Positions 41,632 through 53,384 of a stretch of DNA of 64,000 nucleotides are shown here, one piece after another. The stretch spans positions 1 to 64,000 of the forward strand of contig CALYDD020000402.1 in NCBI GenBank assembly GCA_944472135.2. The letters run 5' to 3'. The notes beneath the pieces were generated by a model. It had not been told where the DNA came from, did not search any database, and was given only the letters and a program-made list of their open reading frames with translations. Position 1 is the stretch's first letter. Every line of letters starts with the position of its first letter. Made by a program: the position numbers and the translations under genes. The stretch comes from Trichobilharzia regenti (lineage: Eukaryota; Platyhelminthes; Trematoda; Strigeidida; Schistosomatidae).

Positions 41632-41771
41632 AATTAATTGGTGAGCCCGATAAGAACACGGATTATTTTGGCATATTCATATTCTTATTTTTGCTATTTT
41701 TTATATTCATTGTGATTTTGTGTGTGGTTTATATTTGTATCCTAATTTGCACCAATAACCTCATATATATA

Positions 41772-42659
41772 ATGTCATCACCTCAGTCCGGTACATCAAA
41801 CGAGCAGACAACTAATAGCGAGACAAATGCCACAATAAATGCCATCACTGATTTTCGTTTACCCCAATACGGTTTCGCAGAACCAAGGATTTGGTTTGCG
41901 GTAATTGAACCGTTGCTAGAAGCACGGGGCATTAAGTCCCAAATAGCCAAATATGGTATGGTGCTGGCAGAACTCCCTCCGTCAGTATTGACAGAAATCA
42001 GCGATTTCATCGAAGATCCTCCGACGGAACATCAATTTGATAAACTTAAAGCCCTCCTCATACAACGTACCAGTTTGTCGGATGAGAAAAGAATCCAACA
42101 ATTGCTCACAGGCTGTGAACTAGGCCCACGTAAACCATCCCAGCTGCTCAGGCACATGCGCCAGTTAATCGGACATCATAAAGTAGACGAGGTAGTGCTG
42201 AAACAGATGTGGTTGCAACGTTTACCTAGAAATGTCCAGCAAATTTTAATCATCTCAGGAAAGTCGTATGACTTAGACCAACTAAGTGACATGGCAGATA
42301 GTATTACGGATGTTTTATCCGATAACACCATAAGTCACGTAGCATCTGATAGTGCCACACCGTGTCATTCCACACCCACGGCAGACACACCGATACTCGC
42401 CGCCATTGCAGACTTAGCGGCAAGGATTGACAAGTTGGAAACTAATAGGTCTGATCGACAAGTCCGGAGACGGAGTTCACAAAGAAGGTCACCATCACGA
42501 CGACGATCCTTCTCACGACAGCGTTCTTACACGTCTTCTCGGGATAGCAATATATGCTGGTATCACTGGAAGTTTGGACGTCATGCCCTGAAATGTGTAA
42601 AACCGTGCAGCTTTAGCGAAGCCAACCAGGCTCAGGGAAACGCCTCAGCCAGACAGTGA
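41772..42659 (+). CDS. Gypsy-2 Gag, 295 aa
   Basis: I take the ATG at 41772 ([10 protein letters not shown]). The frame is open further upstream, but only from a TTG with a hydrophobic leader in the untranslated region. The protein has a helical Gag core (residues 28-180), an Arg/Ser-rich stretch (229-252) and, near the end, a Cys-His box with C262, H265, C275 and C279 (CX2HX9CX3C). That unusual box is the signature of the CsRn1/Boudicca group rather than the common CCHC knuckle. It should bind the genomic RNA and form the particle. Its stop overlaps the pol start. Confidence 0.87.
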   Translation: MSSPQSGTSNEQTTNSETNATINAITDFRLPQYGFAEPRIWFAVIEPLLEARGIKSQIAKYGMVLAELPPSVLTEISDFIEDPPTEHQFDKLKALLIQRTSLSDEKRIQQLLTGCELGPRKPSQLLRHMRQLIGHHKVDEVVLKQMWLQRLPRNVQQILIISGKSYDLDQLSDMADSITDVLSDNTISHVASDSATPCHSTPTADTPILAAIADLAARIDKLETNRSDRQVRRRSSQRRSPSRRRSFSRQRSYTSSRDSNICWYHWKFGRHALKCVKPCSFSEANQAQGNASARQ

Positions 42660-45600
42660 TGGCGACAGCTGTTACTGGCAAGCAAACAAGTCGCCTCTTC
42701 TATGTGAAGGATAAAACTTCAGACACTTTATTCCTGGTAGACACGGGAGCAGAAGTTAGCGTAATCCCTCCTTCACTATCCAGGCGATCTACACGGACAC
42801 CCGGAAAACTGTCTCTCCGGGCAGCTAACCACACAAGCATACAGACGTATGGAGAGCAATCCCTCATACTGGATCTAGGTTTACGTCGGCGTTTCACATG
42901 GATTTTCATAGTAGCCGACGTCAGTCACGCCATCCTCGGAGCAGATTTCTTGAGTAATTTCAACCTGTTAGTTGACGTCAACAATAAAAAACTGATTGAT
43001 AACAACACCCATCTAAAGATCCATGGAATTATCTCCAGCTATTCTGTCTATAATATCAGTATTGAAAGACCAGCAGATTGCCCTTTTTCCTCCCTACTTC
43101 ACCGTTTCCCTAAAATTCTTAAGCCGTCGTACAACATCGAGGACGTCCCTCACACAGTTACTCACAAGATAGTTACTACGGGTCAACCAGTTCGTGCTCG
43201 TCCTCGTAGATTACCCCCGGACAAATTGGCAGCAGCCAAGGCAGAATTTGAACACATGATGCAGCTCGGCATCATCAGACCCTCCAATAGTCCTTGGTCT
43301 TCGCCCTTACACATGGTGCCTAAAGCTGATCATGATTGGAGGCCATGTGGGGATTACCGACATTTAAACAATGCCACAGTTCCCGACCGTTATCCTATTC
43401 CTCATCTTCATGATTTCTCCCTGACATTACACGGAAAAACCATTTTTTCTAAAGTAGACTTGGTCAGGGCCTATCACCAAATACCAGTTGCCCAAGAGGA
43501 TATCGAAAAAACGGCCATCATCACACCTTTCGGTTTGTTTGAATTTCTCCGCATGCCATTTGGCCTAAAGAACGCAGCACAATCCTTCCAACGTTTCATG
43601 GATCAGGTCACACAAGGTTTGGACTTTGTATTTGTATATATCGATGACGTTTTAATTGCTAGCTCGTCGCCCGAAGAACATACTGATCACCTCACCATCT
43701 TATTTCAACGATTTGAGCAATATGGAGTCGTCATTAACCCCAAAAAGTGCATATTCGGTGTCTCCTCTATACAGTTTCTGGGACACCACATAACCGCGAA
43801 TGGTATTACGCCTACGGAGGAAAAGATAGAGTCCATCAAAAACTTCCCCGAACCAGATTCACTCAAGAAGGTCAGACGTTTTTTGGGGATGTTTAATTTC
43901 TATCGGCGTTTCATTCCTTCGTGTGCCTCCATCGTCCAGCCGTTAACCGACCTCCTTAAAAATGATCCTAAAAAGTTTCAGTGGTCAGCTGAAGCACACG
44001 AATCATTTTGCAACGCAAAAGATGCCTTATCCAGAGTCACTATGCTATCCCATATCAACCCCGAAGCGTCGCTTATTTTGTGCACAGATGCCTCCCAAGT
44101 AGCTGTAGGGGCAGTATTACAACAAAAGATGAAGGGCGAAGTCACCCCACTCGCATTCTTTTCTAAGAAGTTGGAACCGGCTCAGACACGATACAGCACT
44201 TTTGGGAGAGAATTGCTGGCCATATATCTTGCAGTGAAGCATTTCAGTTACTTACTACAGGGCCGGCATTTCACTATTTTTACTGACCACAAGCCCCTGT
44301 GTCATGCTTTCACTACTTCACTCGATAAACACTCCCCTAGAGAAGCCAGACAGTTGGATTATATCTCCCAATTTTCAACCGACATTCAGTACATCAAAGG
44401 GGATGCGAACGTGGTAGCCGATTCTCTTTCAAGAAGTGACATTAACCAGCTCCAAACGTCGGTAGACATCAGTCTTGATCGTATGGCTCAATTACAAAGA
44501 GATGACGTTGAACTCCAAACCTGCCGCAGAAACTCTTCCTTACAGCTCAAAGATGTGCCTATCCCCTTATCAGATGCAACCATAGTCTGCGATGTATCTA
44601 CCGGCACTAATCGTCCATTTGTCCCTCTCAGTTGCCGAAAAGCATTGTTCGAACATTTACATTCGCTTTCTCACCCTGGAGTACGCGCCACGGTCAGACT
44701 GATCAGCGAACGCTTCGTGTGGCCTAAAATGAACTCTGACATTCGGAGATGGGCACGAGAATGTATCCAATGCCAATGCTCCAAAGTACACCGCCACACT
44801 ATTACAACCCCGAAGACGTTTAAATTACCCGAAAGGAGATTTCAGCATATCCATATAGATATCGTGGGACCATTGCCAACATCAAGGGGATATACACATA
44901 TCCTGACAGCGATTGATAGATTTACTCGTTGGGCTATTGCATGCCCCTTAAACGACATATCTGCTGAAAACGTTGCTTTAGTTTTTCTCGACCGTTGGGT
45001 GTCAAACTACGGTGTACCAACTACTATTACATCCGACCGCGGTCCTCAATTCCAATCGACACTCTTTCGCGAACTGACGAGACTTCTGGGAGTGAAACAT
45101 ATCTCCACAACAGCCTATCATCCGGCAGCGAATGGTCTAGTGGAAAGATTCCACAGACAACTGAAAAGCTCCCTGATGGCGCAGAATGATACATCTAAGT
45201 GGAGTGAATACTTACCTTTGATTTTACTTGGTATCCGTTCTACTATCAAAGAAGATTTAGGATGTACACCGGCTCAACTTGTCTATGGCACCAACCTAAC
45301 CTTGCCTGGACAGCTAGTCCCCTCAGCCGATTCCACAGACGTGAACATTGCCGACTTCACTAACCGATTAACTAGACAAATGCTTCAACTTCAACCAACA
45401 GCACCTCGACAATCTCCCCGAAGAGATCAGATCAACAAACATCTACAAACTTGCAAATTCGTCTTCATTCGAGTCGACGCCATCAGAAAAGGATTGCAAC
45501 CTCCATACGAAGGACCCTTTCAAGTTATTAAACGTTCAGACAAACACTTTACAGTGAACAAGAATGGAAGACGAGAGACTATTTCAATTGATCGAATCAA

Positions 45601-45769
45601 ACCCGCATACACCGACAACGACTTCGAATCTACATCGGCAGCTGCGCAATCAAATAATCAAACATCCGATTCCCCTCCACCGGCACCAAGTCTTATCCTC
45701 CCTCCATATCACACACGTAGTGGTCGGCAAATCAGTAAACCGGCTCGCTACGTTCATTTTGAGGACTAA
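42659..45769 (+). CDS. Gypsy-2 Pol: protease, RT, RNase H, integrase
   Basis: Intact ORF of about 1036 aa. Protease DTG (residues 28-30), RT with [12 protein letters not shown] and catalytic YIDD (327-330), RNase H TDAS (476-479), integrase HHCC (His668, His672, Cys702, Cys705) and D734, D793, E829 with 35 residues between the last two. The start ATG overlaps the gag stop as TGATG in the -1 frame, so pol may be made by re-initiation or frameshifting. No stop or frameshift was noticed, although the 5' LTR is split by Gypsy-1, which should hinder normal transcription. The purine tract and 3' LTR follow after about 670 bp. Confidence 0.92.
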   Translation: MATAVTGKQTSRLFYVKDKTSDTLFLVDTGAEVSVIPPSLSRRSTRTPGKLSLRAANHTSIQTYGEQSLILDLGLRRRFTWIFIVADVSHAILGADFLSNFNLLVDVNNKKLIDNNTHLKIHGIISSYSVYNISIERPADCPFSSLLHRFPKILKPSYNIEDVPHTVTHKIVTTGQPVRARPRRLPPDKLAAAKAEFEHMMQLGIIRPSNSPWSSPLHMVPKADHDWRPCGDYRHLNNATVPDRYPIPHLHDFSLTLHGKTIFSKVDLVRAYHQIPVAQEDIEKTAIITPFGLFEFLRMPFGLKNAAQSFQRFMDQVTQGLDFVFVYIDDVLIASSSPEEHTDHLTILFQRFEQYGVVINPKKCIFGVSSIQFLGHHITANGITPTEEKIESIKNFPEPDSLKKVRRFLGMFNFYRRFIPSCASIVQPLTDLLKNDPKKFQWSAEAHESFCNAKDALSRVTMLSHINPEASLILCTDASQVAVGAVLQQKMKGEVTPLAFFSKKLEPAQTRYSTFGRELLAIYLAVKHFSYLLQGRHFTIFTDHKPLCHAFTTSLDKHSPREARQLDYISQFSTDIQYIKGDANVVADSLSRSDINQLQTSVDISLDRMAQLQRDDVELQTCRRNSSLQLKDVPIPLSDATIVCDVSTGTNRPFVPLSCRKALFEHLHSLSHPGVRATVRLISERFVWPKMNSDIRRWARECIQCQCSKVHRHTITTPKTFKLPERRFQHIHIDIVGPLPTSRGYTHILTAIDRFTRWAIACPLNDISAENVALVFLDRWVSNYGVPTTITSDRGPQFQSTLFRELTRLLGVKHISTTAYHPAANGLVERFHRQLKSSLMAQNDTSKWSEYLPLILLGIRSTIKEDLGCTPAQLVYGTNLTLPGQLVPSADSTDVNIADFTNRLTRQMLQLQPTAPRQSPRRDQINKHLQTCKFVFIRVDAIRKGLQPPYEGPFQVIKRSDKHFTVNKNGRRETISIDRIKPAYTDNDFESTSAAAQSNNQTSDSPPPAPSLILPPYHTRSGRQISKPARYVHFED

Positions 45770-46029
45770 CAAAAGAAAAATAATTAAAAATTATTATCTT
45801 TTTCGTTTAGACATTATCATCATGACCGTTAGTATTTCGTCGTAAACTTTGATGTTACTATCACTATTATTTATTTATATGTACCTCACCTAAAAAACAG
45901 GTATTGTCCTTTCCAAAAACTATTGATCTTTAATCCATATATTTTTTTAAATGTTTCTTTCCCCTCCTTAATTACTGTGTATTTACATATTTTTCTTTAT
46001 ACATTAAAAATCTATTTTATTTATTTTAT
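45770..46029 (+). other. Gypsy-2 3' untranslated region, AT-rich
   Basis: No ORF. T-rich, ending in TTTATTTATTTTATTTA runs that form the A-rich tail of the SINE on the other strand. Confidence 0.5.
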
Positions 46030-46215
46030 TTATTTTTGACTACAGCTCGATTCCACACTGTATTTTTGGTACAGGTATGGAATTTTCAGCGTGGATATCG
46101 GTAGCCCAAATTTCGCAGGCCGACCATAGATATCAGGTGTGCGTCGGCGTGGGCTCGAACCCCGGACCATGTGCGTGATAGGCGAGAGTCCTAACCACTG
46201 TGCCACCGACATGGT
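46030..46215 (-). mobile_element. tRNA-derived SINE inside Gypsy-2
   Basis: Minus strand: TCGGTGGCACAGTGGTTAGG (A-box-like) and GGGGTTCGAGCCC (B-box) in a 70-bp tRNA-like head, a body with TGATATCTATGGTCGGCC, and a tail of AAATA repeats. Body and tail differ from the RTE-tailed SINEs in the arms, so it is a separate family using a related head. I found no clear target duplication. Confidence 0.75.
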
Positions 46216-46421
46216 TAGTGCAAATTTAAGTGACATGACTTTCTATTTCAATTTTTATTGCTAAACTCATTGTATATGCTTTCAGACTTTACATGATTCA
46301 CATACCTTCTCGCGTTTATGCATGTTGTAATATATCCCTATTTTTAACCAAAAATTGCTATTACTATTATTATTTACTTCATAGTTTTACTTATCATTTT
46401 CCGGTTGTCTCTCCGGACCTC

Positions 46422-46441
46422 TAGGGGGCGGGAGGGAGCCG
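46422..46441 (+). promoter_or_regulatory. Gypsy-2 polypurine tract
   Basis: Purine-rich run (AGGGGGCGGGAGGGAG) directly before the right LTR, in the position where plus-strand DNA synthesis is primed. Confidence 0.75.
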
Positions 46442-46922
46442 TGTGCAGTACGTAACAATATGATTGTACACTTTTTGGTTACTTGTATAAATTCGAGATA
46501 TTGTACATAATTTTTGTTTAAAACGCTTCTTGTTGAAATATACATAACTTCCTGGTACAATTGAAAAATACACTCTGCTGTTGGAGACTTCGTCTTCTCC
46601 CTGGTCACTTCTGCTTACTTGCTCCACTCACACCGTGTTGTATACTTCGGATTTATTGTAGGAGCCTACTACTCTCAACCGAAGACATTTCTACAACCGG
46701 AACACAGCAGCTACAGCAGACGCAGTCCAAACAATTAACGTGCCCGTGGATTATATAATTAATTTGTAGCCGAGGACTTAGACTTTATATCCAAGTAATC
46801 CTTTTTGTTGCTATAACTCGTCACTGTATTTTTGGTAATATATTGTGATTTAACACTCCACTGACTTGGACTATTACTTTTATATTTGGAATGCTAGTGA
46901 ACTCTAATATAAGTCCCCTACA
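46442..46922 (+). repeat. Gypsy-2 right (3') LTR, uninterrupted
   Basis: 481 bp, TGTGCAG...CCCTACA. It preserves the intact TTCCTGGTACAATTG site into which Gypsy-1 inserted in the left LTR. Confidence 0.88.
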
Positions 46923-47168
46923 TGCCACACCCTACTTAGTTACAACTTTGGTTACTATTCACACAATTTATTTTCTTTATTATTTTGATGATGTAATCAA
47001 TAACCCACACTAACTGTTATTTTGATTTTGATTTTGACAAACCTTATGTACGCACACACACACACACACAAAATTAATTGTATATATTTGCGACTGTACA
47101 GCTAAGAGAATGAATTCGCCGAAAAGAGACTCTTCGCTGAACTTATTTGTTCTTATTTCAATGTCTCA
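46923..47168 (+). promoter_or_regulatory. Leader of PLE family 2 copy B (resumes after Gypsy-2)
   Basis: Continues the leader begun at about 36580, with the CA microsatellite and hammerhead-like segment (47094-47138) as in copy A. Confidence 0.8.
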
Positions 47169-50100
47169 ATGGGTATTTTTCGCGAATTAAAAATAAGCAA
47201 GGACCCTCTGACAGTGAAGGAACTGAATGGGTTTCTGCGGTATTCTGTCAAGCTTGCTGAAGTTAATGCGAAGATTAGTTTTCTCAGACACTGTATGAAT
47301 AATCATGAATATCCCAAGTGGTATTGGAAAGCTCTACGTCGCAATCACATTTATCCGAACTCGAAATCCCTCAAGCGTCATACCCTGAACCATATTGATT
47401 CCATAATATCACGTGTGCCAGAACTCGAGAGGAACATAGCGCAACGATCCTCTGCGTTACACGAATTGTCTTGTGATGAACGACAAGCATTTACCGACTA
47501 TGTCACTCTGGTAACGGAGAAGCGTACACAAGCCATCCATTCTAACTTATTGAAAAGTCTCAAAGCTACAGAAACACGAAGCAAGTTTCCAGAAGATCCC
47601 AGCAAATTTGTATTCAATTACTCTTCAGTAACGTTATCTCACATACAATTGGAGGCCTTGTCTCTCGGACCAAGATTTTGCGACATGAACTCAAACATAA
47701 GCAAGCTCAATACTTATGTCGAGTTTGAAAATTTGATCAATCAGACTACTGATCTTGTCCCAGCTTCCGAAGAAGAATTCAAACATTTTAAGTCTACTAT
47801 TCTAGACTCCTGTCAACAGTATCTCAATACAAAGTCCAAGTTCAACATTCTTTTGACCAAAGAGCATAGAGAACAACTCAACCAACTAAGACAGAACAAA
47901 GAATTGCTTATCACACGCCCTGACAACATAACATAAGATAAGCTTTATTCCAAATCAGTACTTGTGATACAGAATGGAATTCTCAGCATTTTACTACAAT
48001 ATTGCATCCAGTTTTTTACATTAACAATAAATAAAGTTCTACATAGTTTAAAGTTATCTCAACAACATATTAGTATGTCGGTAGCAAAGCCAAAATTAAA
48101 GTGTTTGAAGGTGTTAGAAAAGTAGATACTACTAGCATATTTACTGGCGTAAGCGATAGCAAAATGTTCGAGATGTACAGAGTGTGAAAGAACGAACAAG
48201 AATGTTTTAAGTAGAGTTTGCAAGGAAGAGAGAAACAAAACAGCACATAACAAAAATAAATACAGAATGAAGAGCGAGAAAACGTTGTACCTATAAATGA
48301 TGTGAGTTGGAAAGACAAGATCCATTGGTTCTACTGACTATTTAATAAGTTAAAGGTTTCATGCCTGATGCATTCTTTATCGCACAGAACACGAGCTAAG
48401 TAGGGTATGGATGAGTTTTTGTACTTACTAGTGCGGGCATATAGTTTCCTATATAGGCTTCTTGTTTTCCCTGAAGAGATACATGGGGAGAGTTGTGAAT
48501 GTAGAGGGTGTTGTGAGTCAGATAAAATGGATTTCGCCCATTTTTCACATGAGTCCATATGCCTGTCCACCAGAATATTAACTAGCTGGCTAAGTGGCAA
48601 GCTGCTTACCCTGCTGACAACCTTTAACATCCTACGTAATAAGGTATAGTCTTTCTTCAATAGCCCAGGAAAGACTAAGGGGGAACAATAGAGAATAATA
48701 GGCAGAATACGGTACAGGTATAGTCTTAATGGATAGAAAAGATTATATTGATAAAACGGTGGCGATCCTCTCACATAACAACAAGTTCTCAGTATGCGAG
48801 AAAGAGAAAGACAAAACCGAGGCAACGGAAAAACAGCTAACTGAGATCTTGAGAAAGCTAAAAACTGATCAAGTTATCTCTGAAAATGTTTTCGAGAGCA
48901 TTCGACCGACAGGTTCAATAATACCCCGACTATACGGATTGCCAAAAACTCATAAACAAGGTCTTCCACTGAGCCCTATTTTGGACATGTCGGGATCTCC
49001 GTATCATCCAATAGCGAAATGGCTAGCAGAACTCCTACAACCTGTTAGAGAACGAATTTCAAAACATTCTCTTCGAGATACTTTTGAATTCATCGATTGT
49101 ATCAAAGATGTTAAAGTGGGAGACAAACGTATGATTTCACTCGACGTCGAGTCTCTCTTTACAAACGTCCCTATCACTGAGACGATTTGTTTTCTATGCA
49201 AATACTTGGAAGAAAACAACCTGAATATTGGAATACCTACCACCAAGCTAAAAGAACTCCTACTCAGATGTACCCTAAATGTCCAGTTCACATTCAATGG
49301 GAACCTCTATAGACAACAAGATGGCGTGGCGATGGGATCACCTTTGGGTCCGGTGTTGGCTGATATTTTCATGGCAAGTTCGGAAAATGGTCCGCTAAAA
49401 GCAACCATCGACAAATTCTTCTTATACAAAAGGTATGTTGATGATACTTTCGTCATCTGCGATAACAATTGTGATCAAAATATGGTTCTCCAAGTGTTCA
49501 ATAGTTGCCATCCCGCCATCAAATTTACAATCGAAGTAGAAACCAAAGAGACAATCTCCTTTCTGGACGTTCGTTTAAGTAAGAAGACCGATGGTACCTT
49601 GAACAGATCAGTACACAGAAAACCTACATGGAACGGTCAGTTGACAAACTTCTACAGTTGGGTACCAATTAGTGGCAAGCGAAACTTGATAATATCTCTG
49701 GCGACTAGAATCCGAAAAATCTGCAGTCCTGAATCAATAGAGGAAGAGATCGCCCTCTTAAGGAAGACACTGCTCGAGAATGGCTACCCACCCCGTTTTA
49801 TAGACAAGCATATTAAGCCTAACACTTACAAAGAACAACCCACTACAGTGCAGAAGAAGATGGTCTACATGAATGTACCCTTCAAAGGTGACCTTCTGAC
49901 TGACACCTTGAAGAAGAGGATATCTACTGCTCTAAGAAGGACATTCTTCGCTGCAACACTACGACTGACATTTTCCTCCCGGCCATTGTTCTTCAACTAC
50001 TCTAAAGATAAACTATCGCATTTGACCACTTCCATGTGTATCTACCGATTCACCTGCTCTTGCGGAGCGAGGTATATAGGTCGTTCGATGCGAGTTTTAT

Positions 50101-50372
50101 CTAAAAGAGTTCAAGAACACTATCCCGCCTGGCTACGGAAAGGTAACAATGGAGCAATAAGGAGCGCCATTATTGAGCATGTACTCAACACTGGTCATTC
50201 GATTTGCAAGGAGAAGTCATTCAAAGTCATCTATAAAGTCAAAAGAAGCCTTCCAAAATCGACAAGCTTCCGTATACTTTGTATTGCCGAAGCCTTAGCG
50301 ATTTGGATAGAAAAGCCTGAATTATGCACACAGAAGAAACTTCTCCACCCCCTCCTACTACCGTGGGTTTAA
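47169..50372 (+). pseudogene. PLE family 2 copy B, interrupted by the same CR1-like insertion
   Basis: Part 1 is 47169-47926 and part 2 is 48711-50372. The encoded halves are the same as those of copy A at protein level (255-codon and 547-codon open frames identical in translation). It carries the same motifs: RPD of the DKG region, SLDVESLF, GSPLGP, YVDD and the YIG region. Because the insertion is shared, A and B are recent duplicates of one already disrupted element. Confidence 0.88.
47927..48710 (-). mobile_element. CR1-like retrotransposon 3' end inserted in PLE copy B
   Basis: 784 bp, same length, junctions and orientation as the copy A insertion. One coding difference was noticed (Tyr to His in SQHPLxSQL). 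Confidence 0.85.
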
Positions 50373-50587
50373 TTTCAAGTTCATCTGTCATCAACATTTT
50401 GTTATCAAAATTTTTTTTGCAATATTCGTATAATAATTTTTAGTAACTAACCCATTCAATCTTTTTACCTATTATCTAGTTTATTTTCATAATTGTCTCC
50501 ATACTACTTCATGAAAATCTAATCTTTCTAAACATGTCTATATTACGCAACCCTACTCACATCTTACCAATTTTCACCCCACATAGT
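50373..50587 (+). repeat. 3' UTR of PLE copy B
   Basis: Matches 36359-36580 after copy A with few differences. Confidence 0.75.
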
Positions 50588-50927
50588 TACAACTTTGATT
50601 ATTAATCACACATTTTAAATTCTATATTATTTGGATGAGTTAGCCGTACTCACATCTTACCATTCCCCACCCTACTTAGTTACAACTTTGGTTACTATTC
50701 ACACAATTTATTTTCTTTATTATTTTGATGATGTAATCAATAACCCACACTAACTGTTATTTTGATTTTGATTTTGACAAACCTTATGTACACACACACA
50801 CACAAAATTAATTGTATATATTTGCGACTGTACAGCTAAGAGAATGAATTCGCCGAAAAGAGACTCTTCGCTGAACTTATTTGTTCTTATTTCAATGTCT
50901 TAATGGGTATTTTTAGCGAATTAAAAA
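50588..50927 (+). repeat. PLE leader stub (plus), start of right arm
   Basis: Leader with a shorter CA tract, hammerhead-like segment (about 50828-50872), an ATG and about 12 diverged codons, then unrelated sequence. Mirror of 29585-29935. Confidence 0.75.
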
Positions 50928-51299
50928 TATTTAAAGAGCCTCATTTCTGTGTTCAATAATGAGCATCCAAATATTCGGGTGACTTAATAATTCCAACTGA
51001 TTAAATCACTGGGTCTCTTGGATGCTTCATTGACTATGCGAGATGATGAAACAATTTAATGAACCATATGTCGCGAATTGGAATGGATAATTCCTTCATT
51101 TCAGCAGCTTTGTTCAAATCCAGTGTAAAGGTTTTCTAGTGAAATACCTGTTTCCAAGGGCACGTAAAATTTGCGCGAGCGACATAATAAATGAAAGTGC
51201 TACATTCAATTTTATTGGCCAACAGATAGCTGGAAAACTTCGCTCCTGCTTATAGGAAAAAAGAGGCTCGATCTTAAACAGACAGCTTCCATATGAAAA
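50928..51299. other. Unassigned inner-arm sequence
   Basis: Mirror of 29213-29584. No gene recognised. Confidence 0.4.
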
Positions 51300-51570
51300 A
51301 AGCAATCTTTATTAGACTACAATTCAAGGGCGATAAAATCACGCAACTGTCAGCTGAGAGACTTCTATCAGCTGTCAAGTGCACATTCTACGCCACATCC
51401 CTTTTCTTCACATTCTGAACATTTTCGATTCCTTTACATACGGTTAACAGACGAAATTCTGCACACTCTTTTTCACACTGTATCCACAAGTTCAACAACA
51501 GTTGAGGTAACACGTATATAGGTAGAAGCAAAAGAATGCTCCATGGTCGTCTGAAGGAACACATTACTGA
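51300..51570 (+). pseudogene. Third PLE family, C-terminal remnant (right arm)
   Basis: Plus-strand pieces FIRLQFKGDKITQ, CTFYATSL and NTYIGRSKRMLHGRLKEHIT match the order of the PLE C-terminal endonuclease region. Stops interrupt it. With the ATG stub at 50891 it might be one internally deleted copy. Confidence 0.7.
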
Positions 51571-51785
51571 GTAGCTATTAAGCCACATAGAAAACACAAA
51601 TGCACTTGACGTGAATAGAAATCGAACATATCATCCACTTCAGGACATTTATTAAAATTAAATTAAAGTCGTGACCAGTAGGGTGCAGCAGGTCGTGTGT
51701 GAGGACAAATACTCGCCGAAGACACTGGCTAGCGGTCGTGCCAGTTGGCGTAAGTTGGCAGAAGTTAGAATTCAAGGACCATTGG

Positions 51786-51960
51786 ATCGGGTCCCAGTGG
51801 CTTAATGGTATACGAGCTCGCCTTGTAACCGGAAGGTCCTGGGTTCGAATCCCGGTGGGTGCGTACTGATGAAGAGCCCCAAACTAGGTTGACGAAACAG
51901 CTGTCCAGTACTCCCAGGTTTTCCACTGGTTCTCTAACTAATGTCAGCTCATGATGAAAT
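51786..51960 (+). mobile_element. Sm-alpha-like SINE with hammerhead ribozyme core
   Basis: tRNA-like head with A-box-like GTGGCTTAATGG (51797-51808) and B-box GGGTTCGAATCCC (51841-51853). It is followed by CTGATGA (51866-51872), an imperfect stem II, GAAAC (51894-51898), a minimal self-complementary helix III (CAGCTG) and GTC ending at 51905 as the expected cleavage site. The order pol III head then hammerhead is that of the schistosome Sm-alpha retroposons, which are known to carry active ribozymes. Stem II here is weaker than in the classical sequence, so activity is doubtful. Confidence 0.75.
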
Positions 51961-52675
51961 CCTGAAACCATTTATAAATGTCTGAAAATCGATTGTAAAA
52001 GTAAACTATGAAATAATATTATATCGCGATATCTGTCTTCGTAATGCCTTATTTAAGTAGTCATTCCACTTTGGAAGAGAGTTGAGTGCATACTTTGAAT
52101 TTAACTGTCAACCACATCAATTTAAATGCTTCAGAGGATGCACTTGTTCATTAGCTGTTAGGCTTGATCTCCTCGGGATTATTATGCCCTAGTTGTAATT
52201 ATGTGTCTTATGTGTTAGTAAAACGAACTCCTCGATAATTATTAGCAGAGATTTTTTCGACACAATTATGACTGGTAACAAATTGTGCTGAAAAGGTCAT
52301 CAATGAATAATAGCCATCAACGAATGATAGTCAGATGTCACGCATACGCCAGAGATGGTGTACGTCAGTGAAAGCAGCTCGAGCTTTTACATTTAAATAT
52401 ATGAGTGAAAGTATAAAAAATGTCTAAAGGTGGTTCAAATAAATCTCTGCAGACTTAAAGAGGCTAGAGAACAGATCACCGACTGCGCTGAACTCGACAG
52501 AAACGAGTCACAAAATACACGTTGACAGGATCAGAAAGGTTTGGACTCGCATAGAGAAAGACTGACTGCAGTAAGCCTACATATATGGGTGAATCCCAAC
52601 AGTTTGGACACACGTGAGGGTGTGATGTTAGCTGATACATGGAAAGTCCTGATTAATAAATAAAAACAGATGCTT

Positions 52676-52908
52676 TCATTTCTTTACGTTACCAGTGGAA
52701 CATAGGGCTTCAAGCTGGAGGCTTGAAGTTTCTGTAGCAGTGGTGATTGTATTTTTTACAGGATGGGGTTGCTAGCCTCATGTCCAACCTCCCCCCTTTA
52801 TCAGTCTTACTACTGGCTTGGTGAGGTGAAGGAGTGAGTCGGTCGAGGATCGAACCTAGGACCACGCGCGCGTGGTCGGCGAGCGCTCTACCGCTGTGCC
52901 ACCGACGC
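52676..52908 (-). mobile_element. SINE with tRNA-like head and RTE-type tail (right arm)
   Basis: Mirror of 27613-27845, with intact A- and B-box-like sequences on the minus strand. Confidence 0.75.
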
Positions 52909-53384
52909 ACTTTTCCGGACGCAGAATACGTTGAACTTACTCATTTCAATTTCTCTGAGATTTTAAAAATTTAAATTTTCCATGCGTCTACTTCTCACTC
53001 GGCGCCCAATTATTTCGGAACTATTCGGTCAAATCTTGATCACAGTTCATATGAATAACTTCATAAATAAGTTTAGAAGAAGATTCAAGCAGAGCTGAGC
53101 AACGCCATTTAATCAGAAGCCCTAATGTGTAAGTGATTCCTGATTTAAACTGCTTTCTTGCAAGAAACACAAGATATTATCCATGATATCCTTTCGATCT
53201 ACTAACTAGCTCTACACAAACAAGTAAATCTATGTTAGCCTGCCCTATAAGCATGTAGCATGTATCTACCTCGAAATATACACGCTATTCAGAATTCAAA
53301 AGAAAAGGATGTGTTAAAAATCCCGGAATAATACCCGCCTCTGAATTCAACACTCAACTGTAAAATCATCCAAGCTCTAAGAAT

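Larger units (their letters stand above)
36654..46922 (+). mobile_element. Gypsy-2: CsRn1/Boudicca-type LTR retrotransposon
   Basis: Two 481-bp LTRs (TGTG...CTACA). The left is 36654-36767 plus 41265-41631, split by Gypsy-1; the right is 46442-46922. About seven mismatches separate them by eye. A primer-binding site starts at 41639 (TGGTGAGCCCGAT), resembling the tRNA-Trp complement used by the CsRn1 group. Gag and pol ORFs follow, and a purine tract lies at 46422-46441. The flanks are imperfect (TTCC against TGCC), so the target duplication is uncertain. It inserted in the leader of PLE copy B. Confidence 0.85.

Noticed and set aside
41691..41771. N-terminal hydrophobic extension of Gypsy-2 Gag
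   Set aside because: It would need a TTG start and lies in the region just after the primer-binding site; the ATG at 41772 fits a normal Gag.
51786..51865. Candidate tRNA gene upstream of the hammerhead motif
   Set aside because: tRNA-derived head of a repeated SINE with a poor cloverleaf.
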